Under the pieces are notes generated by a model, which saw nothing but the letters and a program-made list of their open reading frames with translations, did not search any database and was not told the origin of the DNA. Below, piece after piece: positions 46,497 to 56,152 of a stretch of DNA of 64,000 nucleotides (its first letter is position 1; the number at the start of each line of letters is the position of its first letter). The position numbers and the translations under genes are program-made. Origin of the DNA: Micromonospora chersina (lineage in GTDB: Bacteria > Actinomycetota > Actinomycetes > Mycobacteriales > Micromonosporaceae); contig NZ_FMIB01000002.1 in assembly GCF_900091475.1 (NCBI RefSeq), forward strand, positions 6,324,001 to 6,388,000. The letters run 5' to 3'.

Positions 46497-46928
46497 ATGC
46501 CCGAGGAGAAGCCGAAGCCGGCAGCGGAGCCGAAGAAGGACCGGCCGCCGGCCCGCCCGGTCGTGCCGGGACCGATCGGGCCGCTCGTTCCTCCGTACCG
46601 TGGGCCCGGCCGGGTGACGAACGTCGTGCCCGCGACGCGCTGGCGAGCCCGGTGCGGCCCGCGCGTCGCGCACACCGCCCGGGGCCCGTCCTGGACGTGC
46701 GACGCCTGCGGTCGGGACTGGCCCTGCCCGGCGCTGCGCGCGACCCCGACGGACGCGGCCCGGCGCGCGACCCTGATCCCCGAGTACTCCCGGATCACCC
46801 GCCAGGCGATCCGCGACCTCCGCGGTCGGCCCGAGGGGCCGGACCCGGTGGCCATCGTGCGGCGCTTCCTCTGGTTCCTGCCGCTCACCGACGAGGAGGC
46901 CCGCGCGGTCGCCCTGAGGCTGCGGTAA
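46497..46928 (+). CDS. Zinc-ribbon-like small protein, divergent from the XRE gene
   Basis: A 143-aa protein with a Pro/Lys-rich N-terminus (MPEEKPKPAAEPKKDRPPAR) and four cysteines in ARCGPRVAHTARGP and SWTCDACGRDWPCP, which suggests a zinc ribbon. The C-terminal part (VAIVRRFLWFLPLTDEEARA) is helical. ATG 46497 is preferred over 46491 because GAGGAGGG is 7 nt before it. I recall such genes as common partners of XRE/DUF397 loci, function unknown. Confidence 0.7.
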   Translation: MPEEKPKPAAEPKKDRPPARPVVPGPIGPLVPPYRGPGRVTNVVPATRWRARCGPRVAHTARGPSWTCDACGRDWPCPALRATPTDAARRATLIPEYSRITRQAIRDLRGRPEGPDPVAIVRRFLWFLPLTDEEARAVALRLR

Positions 46929-46933
46929 ACGCC

Positions 46934-46970
46934 GGAGGGCCCCTCCCGCGCTCGCGGTAAGGGGCCCTCC
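46934..46970. terminator. Bidirectional hairpin between converging genes
   Basis: GGAGGGCCCCT (46934-46944) pairs with AGGGGCCCTCC (46960-46970), 14 bp before the aconitase stop and just after the small protein stop, so it can serve both strands. Confidence 0.8.
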
Positions 46971-46983
46971 GTCGGGTACGACG

Positions 46984-49824
<2,841 letters not shown>

Positions 49825-49928
49825 GTCGTACTCCTTCACACCAGCGACCTGAGTAGTCCTGAGCAGTTTGTCGCACCGGCCCGGGCGCCGCCGTGGTTAG
49901 GCAACACTTACCCGCGCCGTCTCAACAA

Positions 49929-49945
49929 AACCGTACGTCCGTCTT
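49929..49945. promoter_or_regulatory. Putative AcnR operator upstream of acn
   Basis: AACCGTACGTCCGTCTT shares 15 of 17 bases with the motif before acnR. It is about 105 bp upstream of the aconitase start and 49 bp before the divergent VOC gene. Confidence 0.6.
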
Positions 49946-49993
49946 GCTATTCGCGCAACCTCGTGCCAGGGTTCGGGACGAGGAGGTGCCACC

Positions 49994-50350
49994 ATGATCC
50001 ATCACGTCCTGCTCGCCTGCCCGCGCGGCTCCGAGGAAACCTCCCGGGCGTTCTACGCCGGCCTGCTCGGCCTGGTCGAGAAGCCCAAACCGCCGGCCCT
50101 CGCCGCCCGCGGTGGTTGCTGGTTCAGCGGGTACGGCGCCGAACTGCACCTCGGCGTCGAGGACGACTTCCGCCCCGCCCGCAAGGCGCACCCCGCCCTG
50201 CTCCGCCCCGACCTGGACCGGCTCGCCGCCCGACTCGACGCCGCCGGGCACCCCGTGACCTGGGGCGACGACGAGATTCCCGGCATGCGCCGGTTCCACA
50301 CGTACGACCCGCACGGCAACCGCCTGGAGTTCCTCGCCCCCGTGGACTGA
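49994..50350 (+). CDS. VOC (glyoxalase/bleomycin-resistance fold) protein
   Basis: A 118-aa single-domain VOC protein beginning MIHHVLLACPRGSEETSRAF and ending TYDPHGNRLEFLAPVD, with the typical terminal Glu metal ligand. ATG 49994 has GAGGAGG about 7 nt upstream. Substrate unknown; members are dioxygenases, isomerases or drug-binding proteins. Confidence 0.85.
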   Translation: MIHHVLLACPRGSEETSRAFYAGLLGLVEKPKPPALAARGGCWFSGYGAELHLGVEDDFRPARKAHPALLRPDLDRLAARLDAAGHPVTWGDDEIPGMRRFHTYDPHGNRLEFLAPVD

Positions 50351-50373
50351 GCCTGCGCGGGTAGGGTTCGGGG

Positions 50374-51030
50374 GTGGTCGACGTGCAGCACTGGCTCTCC
50401 GCGCTGCCCCCGGGCGTGCTCTACCTGATCGTCGCCGGGGTCATCGGCGTGGAGAGCATGGGCATCCCGCTCCCCGGCGAGATCGTGCTGGTCAGCTCCG
50501 CCCTGCTCGCCGCCACCGGGGTGGTCGAGCCCGAGTGGGTGGCCACCGCGGCCGCCGCCGGCGCGATCATCGGCGACTCCGTCGGCTACGCCGTCGGCCG
50601 GCGCGGCGGGCGGCCGCTGCTCCAACGGCTGGGCCGGCGCTTCCCCAAGCACCTCGGCCCGGCGCAACTCGCCCGCGCCGAACAGAGCTTCGCCCGGCAC
50701 GGAGTCTGGGCGGTCTTCTTCGGGCGGTTCGTCGCCCTGCTCCGCATCCTCGCCGGCCCCCTCGCCGGGGCGCTGCACGTGCCGTACCGCCGGTTCCTGG
50801 TCGCCAACGCGGCCGGCGGCCTGGTCTGGGCCTTCGGCACCACCTACCTGCTCTTCTCCGTGGGCCGCGCGGCCGAGCACTGGCTCAAGGACATCTCCTG
50901 GGCCGGGCTGGCCCTCGCGGTCCTCGCCGGCCTGGCCAGCACCTGGTGGCTGCGCCGGCGCGCCCGGCACTTGGAGTCGGCCGACGTGGCCGACGAGGCC
51001 GCCGAGCGCGTGCCGGCCGGCGACCGCTAG
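50374..51030 (+). CDS. DedA-family membrane protein
   Basis: A 218-aa protein of the DedA/SNARE-associated family with four or five membrane helices. The motifs ESMGIPLPGEIVLVSSALLA, GAIIGDSVGYAVGRRGG and FFGRFVALLRILAGPLAGAL (the F-GR-lipid motif) are clear. These proteins move undecaprenyl phosphate or other lipids across the membrane. It follows the VOC gene by 23 bp. Confidence 0.9.
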   Translation: MVDVQHWLSALPPGVLYLIVAGVIGVESMGIPLPGEIVLVSSALLAATGVVEPEWVATAAAAGAIIGDSVGYAVGRRGGRPLLQRLGRRFPKHLGPAQLARAEQSFARHGVWAVFFGRFVALLRILAGPLAGALHVPYRRFLVANAAGGLVWAFGTTYLLFSVGRAAEHWLKDISWAGLALAVLAGLASTWWLRRRARHLESADVADEAAERVPAGDR

Positions 51031-51037
51031 ACCGGGA

Positions 51038-51080
51038 CGCCGAAAGGGCCCGACCCCCGTGGGGGTCGGGCCCTTTGGCG
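51038..51080. terminator. Strong bidirectional hairpin
   Basis: CGCCGAAAGGGCCCGACCCC pairs with GGGGTCGGGCCCTTTGGCG (one bulge) between the converging DedA and C39-like genes. The TTT/AAA edges give short T tracts on both strands. Confidence 0.9.
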
Positions 51081-51108
51081 TGTTGCTCGGATCGTGTTGC
51101 TCGGATCG

Positions 51109-51756
51109 TCAGGAAGCGGAGTAGCCGCGGGTGGCGATCCAGTCGGCGAGGTTGTCCACGCTGATCCGGTAGGAGGCGGTGTTGGGGTTGGCGCTGTCGG
51201 CGATGGTCACGGTGTGGCCGTCGTTCTGGTAGCCGACGACGCTGATGTAGTGGCCGCCTTCGAAGGAGTGGGTGTTGCCGTCGGTGTCGGTGGCGGTGCC
51301 GGCGATGTTGGCGACCACGGCGCGGCCGTCGTCGACGGTGCGCACGATGTCGGCGCGCAGGGTGTCGGTCTGCTTGTCGTCGGCCTTGCCGTCGCGGATC
51401 TCCACCGACCGGTAGTGCTTGCCGGTCTCCTTGTTCAGCACGGGGGTGATGTCGTTGATGCTGTTGGTGCCGTTCTCGGTGGTGCCCATCTCCTTGGCCA
51501 TGGCGTCCACGTCGATGTTCTTGCCCAGCACGGACAGGGCGTTACGCGTGGCGGCCGGACCGCAGTAGTAGAAGTTGGGCTGGGCCTCGTAGCGGACGTC
51601 CAGCTCCCGCTCGCCGTGACCCTTACGGTCAGCGACGACCTTGGTGTTGTCGGCGGGGGCGGCGTGCGCGGCGATCGCGGGGCCGGCGATCCCACCGGCG
51701 GTGGCGGCGATACCGGCAGCGGTCAGAACGGTGTTCCGCAGCATGGTGGTGCGCAT
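51109..51756 (-). CDS. Secreted C39-like cysteine peptidase
   Basis: A 215-aa protein with a signal peptide (TVLTAAGIAATAGGIAGPAI then AAHAAP cleavage) and a C39/papain-like domain: catalytic Cys in QPNFYYCGPAATRNAL, His in FEGGHYISVVGYQND and Asp in VTIADSANPNTASY. It lacks a transporter fusion, so it is a stand-alone secreted protease or peptidase-like protein. ATG 51756 opens the signal peptide. An unusual repeat array lies upstream. Confidence 0.87.
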   Translation of the reverse strand: MRTTMLRNTVLTAAGIAATAGGIAGPAIAAHAAPADNTKVVADRKGHGERELDVRYEAQPNFYYCGPAATRNALSVLGKNIDVDAMAKEMGTTENGTNSINDITPVLNKETGKHYRSVEIRDGKADDKQTDTLRADIVRTVDDGRAVVANIAGTATDTDGNTHSFEGGHYISVVGYQNDGHTVTIADSANPNTASYRISVDNLADWIATRGYSAS

Positions 51757-51882
51757 GATGAGATCAACGCCTTCCGTTCGGGGGTTCAGCAGCACGCACG
51801 GGGGGATGCGGTGCCGCTGTGAAACGGGGGGAAAGTCTGTGGGGTGCCCGGCGATCACAGGGGTGACCTGCTCGGGCGGTCC

Positions 51883-52120
51883 GGGGGTGTAACCATCGGC
51901 GGCGGGGAAGTGATTCCCTCACACCTGATCCGATGTCCCGGGGGATGTAACGACCGGCGGCCCGGAGTCATTCCCTGCGGCGGGCCGGTACGGCGGACCG
52001 GTGGTGCACGGTCCAGGGATGTAACGACCGGGGCCGGCAGGTCATTCCCACGGCCAGCCCGGCACCGAGGTGCGGGTGGTGCGGTGGGTGTAACGACCGG
52101 TGGGGGCCGATCATTTCCGG
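51883..52120. repeat. Four direct repeats with internal dyad symmetry
   Basis: TGTAAC occurs at 51888, 51946, 52020 and 52089, each followed 22-23 bp later by TGATTCCC, TCATTCCC, TCATTCCC and TCATTTCC. Units 2-4 share TGTAACGACCGG. Each unit pairs roughly GGGATGTAAC with GTCATTCCC, so it can be read as an imperfect inverted repeat. A weaker fifth copy, TGTACAACGACC, lies near 52162. It sits upstream of the C39-like gene. Confidence 0.75.
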
Positions 52121-52374
52121 CCGGCGGGCCTCGCACGGGGCGGGGTCCTGCGCGGTCTGCCATGTACAACGACCCCACCCCCGCCACGATTCCGCCGTGG
52201 CGGTGACGCCGACCACCCACCGGAACCGGACGTCGGGGGCGGGTCCGCCGCGGCGACCGGGGTTGACGTCGACCGCCCTGCAATGGCGCCGACCCCCTGC
52301 GGAACGGACATCGCGTCCGAATTTGTCACCGCAAACCGGACAGGCACCCCAGGCGACGCAGCCTGACGGCGTGA

Positions 52375-52419
52375 ATCTTGGACAGTTACCGCTTACAGCG
52401 AACGGCAACTGTCCAAGAT
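52375..52419. repeat. Long palindrome 1
   Basis: ATCTTGGACAGTT (52375-52387) pairs perfectly with AACTGTCCAAGAT (52407-52419); the CCG/CGG inside extends the stem. It could be a transcription terminator or a dispersed palindromic element. Confidence 0.8.
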
Positions 52420-52665
52420 CCGCCCAGGCTGAGCGGGCGGGCAGCGGCGAACCGGGCAGGTCGACAGCCGCCAGGCACCGCCCGACCGGAATCGCCCGAC
52501 CGGAACCGCCCGACCGTCACCGCCCCACACGCCACCGCCCGACACGCCACCGCCTTACAGCCACCGCCGGACAGCTGCCCCGCCCCCGCCCGCCACGCCC
52601 CCGCCCGACGTCACCGCCAGACACGCCGCCGCCGGACAGCCGCCCCCGCCACCGCCAGCCGCGTC

Positions 52666-52719
52666 GATCAAGAAGTTTGCGTCGCGCTCCAGCCGAATCC
52701 CGACGCAAACCTCTTGATC
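52666..52719. repeat. Long palindrome 2
   Basis: GATCAAGAAGTTTGCGTCG (52666-52684) pairs with its complement at 52701-52719 with one mismatch, around a 16-nt loop. I recall similar palindromes scattered in Micromonospora genomes, but cannot verify. Confidence 0.8.
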
Positions 52720-52884
52720 AACGCTAGTGGGGGGCGATCACACCGGCTTGGGACTCAACCGGCGTGGGTCGATCGAATCCGCCGAGCCTCGACTGAGGCG
52801 CCATGGGGATGGGCAACGGTCGCTCGGTTGGGCATAACGGGCATCTCGCCGAGGTGGAAACGCCGGCGCTCGGACGGGCGTGGT

Positions 52885-52939
52885 GGGTGGAACGTTATGG
52901 AGGTTTCCGGTGTGCGGAGACCTCCATGGCGTTCCACCC
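52885..52939. repeat. Long palindrome 3
   Basis: GGGTGGAACGTTATGGAGGT (52885-52904) pairs with the sequence at 52920-52939 with two mismatches. It ends 48 bp before the ArsC-like gene and may act on it. Confidence 0.75.
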
Positions 52940-52987
52940 GTGGGTGGGGTGACCGGTCTCGTCGGGTTCCACAGTGGGGGTGCCACC

Positions 52988-53365
52988 ATGTCGGGCATGG
53001 AGATCTGGCACAACCCGTCCTGCTCGAAGTGCGCCACGGCCCGGGCCTCCCTGGACGAGGCGCGGGTGCCCTACCGGCTGCGGGCGTACCTGGCGGAGCC
53101 GCCGAGCGCGGAGGAGTTGACCGAGGTGCTGCGCCGGCTGGACGCGCGGGCGTGGGACATCTGCCGCACCGGCGAGCCCGCCGCGACCGAGCTGGGCATG
53201 GCGGACTGGCCGCGCGACGACGCCACGGAGCCGCGCTGGGTCGCCGCGATGGTCGCGCACCCCGAGCTGATCCAGCGCCCCATCCTGCTGCTCGACGACG
53301 GCAGCGCGCTGGTCGGGCGTACCCCCGAGGCCCTGGACGAAGCGGTGCGCCGCACGGACCGGTAG
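52988..53365 (+). CDS. ArsC/Spx-like thioredoxin-fold protein
   Basis: A 125-aa protein of the arsenate reductase (glutaredoxin-type) family. It begins MEIWHNPSCSKCATARASLD, with a CxxC in place of the single active Cys of classical ArsC, then VLRRLDARAWDICRTGEPAA and LIQRPILLLDDGSALVGRTP. It may reduce arsenate or act as a redox regulator. ATG 52988 is used; the in-frame ATG at 52997 is possible. Confidence 0.85.
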   Translation: MSGMEIWHNPSCSKCATARASLDEARVPYRLRAYLAEPPSAEELTEVLRRLDARAWDICRTGEPAATELGMADWPRDDATEPRWVAAMVAHPELIQRPILLLDDGSALVGRTPEALDEAVRRTDR

Positions 53366-53378
53366 GCCCTCGGTCGGC

Positions 53379-53558
53379 TCAGGAGGGCCGGTCGCCGGCC
53401 TTCGCGTGCCGCTCGCGCAACCGGTCCCGGATCTCCTCCGGGGTGTACGCCCGGCGCCGCCGTTCCGCCCGCGCCACGACCACGCCGGTCGCCGCCACGC
53501 CGGCGAGGCCGGCCAGGCCGAGCAGCTTCCACCACCGCATCCGTTGCCGCTTCGGCAT
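53379..53558 (-). CDS. Small single-pass membrane protein
   Basis: A 59-aa protein with a basic N-terminus (MPKRQRMRWWK), one helix (LLGLAGLAGVAATGVVVA) and a charged tail (RAYTPEEIRDRLRERHAKA). Family unknown. It is convergent with the ArsC-like gene and its start is 13 bp from the divergent YiiX-like gene. Confidence 0.65.
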   Translation of the reverse strand: MPKRQRMRWWKLLGLAGLAGVAATGVVVARAERRRRAYTPEEIRDRLRERHAKAGDRPS

Positions 53559-53571
53559 AGGGTGATCCTCC

Positions 53572-54234
53572 ATGAGCATCAGCCTGGACGAGGCGGTGGA
53601 GCTGACCCGCACCGGAGACCTGTGGGTGTTCCGTGGGCGCAGCGTGCCGGACCGCGCCATCCAGCTCACTACCAACAGCCCAGTCAACCACGTCGGCATG
53701 GCAGTGGTGCTCGACGACATGCCGCCGCTGATGTGGCACGCCGAGCTGGGCCGCTCGCTGCCGGACATGTGGACCGGCACCCACCAGCGCGGCGTGCAGT
53801 TGCACGACCTGCGGGACGCGGTCTGCGTCTGGGCCAACCGGTACGGCCAGCGGGCCTGGCTCCGCCAGCTCGAACCGCCGGCGGACACCGCGATGGAGGA
53901 GGCGGTGCTGCGGACCGTGGCGCGTCTCGACGGCACCCCGTTCCCGTCCACGGCGCAGCTCGCCTGGCGCTGGGCGCGCGGGCGCGTGCCGAACCTGCGC
54001 CGGGGCCGACCCTCCATCGCCGACGGTGGCGGTGTGCCGGTCCGGGACCGGGCGCTGGAGACCGCGTACTGCGCGGAGGTGGTGGCCGTGACCTACGAGG
54101 CCATGGGGTTGCTGCCCGCCGGCCGGCGGCCCAACTGGTACGACCCGGGCCGGTTCTGGAGCGGCGACGACCTCGACCTCACCGGCGGCGCCCAGCTCGG
54201 TGCGGAGATCGAGGTACGCATCCCGCCCCGCTGA
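53572..54234 (+). CDS. YiiX/YaeF-type permuted papain-fold protein
   Basis: A 220-aa protein with the permuted NlpC/P60 order: the His strand SPVNHVGMAVVLDD comes first (about residue 40) and the Cys helix AYCAEVVAVTYEAMGLLP last (about 165). It starts SISLDEAVELTRTGDLWVFR, typical of C92-type proteins. Likely an amidase or acyl-transferase acting on lipid or peptide amides; no signal peptide is seen. Confidence 0.8.
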   Translation: MSISLDEAVELTRTGDLWVFRGRSVPDRAIQLTTNSPVNHVGMAVVLDDMPPLMWHAELGRSLPDMWTGTHQRGVQLHDLRDAVCVWANRYGQRAWLRQLEPPADTAMEEAVLRTVARLDGTPFPSTAQLAWRWARGRVPNLRRGRPSIADGGGVPVRDRALETAYCAEVVAVTYEAMGLLPAGRRPNWYDPGRFWSGDDLDLTGGAQLGAEIEVRIPPR

Positions 54235-54262
54235 CCAGGTTTGCCGGAGCCGCCGTCCGGTA

Positions 54263-54664
54263 ATGGAAAGCGGCGTGACGGCTTCCACGGACCTCGACAC
54301 GCTCACCGACTTCTTCGACCGGTACGGCGTGGCGCTGACCACCGCCGACGTGCCCGCCATCGCCGGCTGCTACGCGCTGCCGGGGCTGGTGGTCGCCGAC
54401 ACGTACAGTTTCTCGTTCACCTCGCCGGCGGCCGTGGCGCTCAGCTTCGTCGGCGCGGCCCCCGACTACCAGGAGCGGGAGCTGGTCGCGGCCAACGCGC
54501 AGATCGAGGACGTGCAGGTGGTCTCCGCGCTGCTCACCGAGGTGGCGGTGCGCTGGGAGTTCCTGGACAGCCAGGGCCGGGCGGTGCCCGGCGAGCGTTA
54601 CCGCTACCTGCTGCGGGCCACCGAGGACGGCCCGGCCATCTGCACCGTCATCCGCACCGCCTGA
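54263..54664 (+). CDS. NTF2-like (SnoaL-fold) small protein
   Basis: A 133-aa protein with the cone-shaped NTF2 fold pattern: LTDFFDRYGVALTTADVPAI, YALPGLVVADTYSFSFTSPA and RYRYLLRATEDGPAICTVIR. The role is unknown. ATG 54263 is used; GTG 54275 has GGAAAG just upstream and is equally possible. Confidence 0.75.
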   Translation: MESGVTASTDLDTLTDFFDRYGVALTTADVPAIAGCYALPGLVVADTYSFSFTSPAAVALSFVGAAPDYQERELVAANAQIEDVQVVSALLTEVAVRWEFLDSQGRAVPGERYRYLLRATEDGPAICTVIRTA

Positions 54665-54684
54665 CCGGCCCGGCTGCCGGCGGC

Positions 54685-55875
54685 TCAGCGGACCAGGGCC
54701 TGCCGTTCCCGCTGCCGGGGCAGCGCGTCGACCAGCGCCCCGGTCGCCACGTCGGCCACGAAGGCGTCGATGGTCTCCCGGGTGACGCCGGGCATGCAGA
54801 TCAGGTGGCTGCGGCCGGCGCTGCTGGCCAGCACCCACTTCGCGGTCACGGCCGGGGACGGGGTGGGGAAGACCACGGTGAAGGCGTGCTCGTGCCGCCA
54901 CGCCGGCCAGCCCACCTCGTTGAGCCGCTCCACCGCGTACGCGGCCAGCTCGCGGGCCCGCTCGGCGCGCTCCCGCAGGCCGTCGTGGCCGAGGCTGCGG
55001 ATCGCGTACCAGAGCAGCAGCGCCGGGTGGCCGCTGCGGGAGCCGCTGATCGTGGTGTCCACCGTGCCGGTGTAGTTGGGGGACTGGGCGAGCTGCTGCT
55101 GGAGGGTGCGGCGGGTCAGCACCACCCCGCACGGCACCGGCGTGCCGAGGAACTTGTAGCCGGAGATGGAGATGCTGTCCACGGTGGCGTCGAGCCGTAG
55201 CGTGGTCCGCCCGTCGGCCAGCGCCAGCGGGACCCCGGCCAGAGCGCCGTCGACGTGCAGGTGGTGGCGGACCGGCGTGCGGGCGAGCAGGCGCCGGATC
55301 CGCGGCACGTCGTCGGCGGCCTCGGTCATCGTGGTGCCGCAGGTGGCCACCACGATGGCCGGCCGGTCCCGGTGCCGGTCGACCATCCGGGCCAGGTCGT
55401 CGTAGTCCATCTCGCCGCGCTCGTCGGTGCGGACCACCACCGAGTCCAGGCCGAGGATGTCGACGCACTTGGGCAGCGAGTAGTGGGCGTCGGCGGAGTG
55501 GTAGAGCAGCGCCCTGGGGAACCGGGCCCGGGCCAGGTAGAGCGCGTAGAGGTTGCCCTCGGTGCCGCCCGAGGTGAGGTAGCCCCAGCGGTCGTCGACA
55601 GGCGCCTGGAACAGGTCGGCGAACCAGTCCAGCACCTCCCGCTCGTAGCGCTTCGTGTGGTTGGCGCCGGCCGGATCGGTCCACGGGTCACCGATGTTGT
55701 TCAGCAACGAGCCGAACAACGGCGCCAGCGGGCTGTAGTCGATGTCGGTGGCGACGGGGAAACCCACGTGCGTCTCCCGGCCGGCCACCGCGGCCGAACG
55801 GACCGCCGCGAGTTCGGCGAGGAGTTCCTCGGGACGGGTGACGGAACCGTCACGGCCTGGGTCGGCTGACAACAC
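54685..55875 (-). CDS. hdc: PLP-dependent histidine decarboxylase
   Basis: A 396-aa group II decarboxylase resembling Gram-negative pyridoxal histidine decarboxylases. Histidine would be converted to histamine and CO2. The PLP lysine lies in SISISGYKFLGTPVPCGVVL, and HLHVDGALAGVPLALADG gives the Asp for the pyridine nitrogen; YLTSGGTEGNLYALYLARAR binds phosphate. No transporter is adjacent, although an APC permease is encoded 1.9 kb to the right. The 277-bp region upstream (55876-56152) has no gene. Confidence 0.82.
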   Translation of the reverse strand: MLSADPGRDGSVTRPEELLAELAAVRSAAVAGRETHVGFPVATDIDYSPLAPLFGSLLNNIGDPWTDPAGANHTKRYEREVLDWFADLFQAPVDDRWGYLTSGGTEGNLYALYLARARFPRALLYHSADAHYSLPKCVDILGLDSVVVRTDERGEMDYDDLARMVDRHRDRPAIVVATCGTTMTEAADDVPRIRRLLARTPVRHHLHVDGALAGVPLALADGRTTLRLDATVDSISISGYKFLGTPVPCGVVLTRRTLQQQLAQSPNYTGTVDTTISGSRSGHPALLLWYAIRSLGHDGLRERAERARELAAYAVERLNEVGWPAWRHEHAFTVVFPTPSPAVTAKWVLASSAGRSHLICMPGVTRETIDAFVADVATGALVDALPRQRERQALVR

Positions 55876-55949
55876 GGCGCTCCCTCGTCGTCACGGTGCA
55901 CAGCGCACAGAGTGGACCATGAGTCACGGAGAGCGGGCAAGCGTTACGA

Positions 55950-55964
55950 AATTGGCCACCAATT
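55950..55964. promoter_or_regulatory. AATTGG-CCA-CCAATT palindrome
   Basis: A perfect 6-bp inverted repeat with a 3-nt centre in the AT-rich gap between the divergent hdc and PGYGAP-protein genes. It is a plausible operator for either. Confidence 0.4.
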
Positions 55965-56152
55965 GTCCATAATCGACGTACTGATCGGGCGATATCCGCT
56001 GGTCATCCGGCCTGTGGCACCGCCGCCCGGCGACACCGACTGAGCGCGCAGTCAGCTTTGAGCACCCCAGAGAGTGCTCGCGGACAGTTGATAACGCGTG
56101 CACTCAGTGAAATCATCGGCCGGGCGAATTCCCGCTAGCCAGGAGCTGCCAC

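Larger units (their letters stand above)
51757..52987. other. 1.2-kb non-coding island of repeats and palindromes
   Basis: No credible gene is found between the C39-like peptidase and the ArsC-like gene. Open frames here are low-complexity (Pro/Arg/Thr/Ala repeats from ACCGCC-type DNA). The stretch instead holds four direct repeats (51883-52120), three long inverted repeats (52375-52419, 52666-52719, 52885-52939) and a C-rich tract (52470-52660). Confidence 0.7.

Noticed and set aside
51883..52120. CRISPR array
   Set aside because: Repeat units are imperfect, only four, with unequal spacing and no cas genes.
52197..52727. Pro/Arg/Thr-rich reading frames in the repeat island
   Set aside because: Encoded by simple ACCGCC-like repeats, without ribosome site or domain, and overlapping two palindromes.
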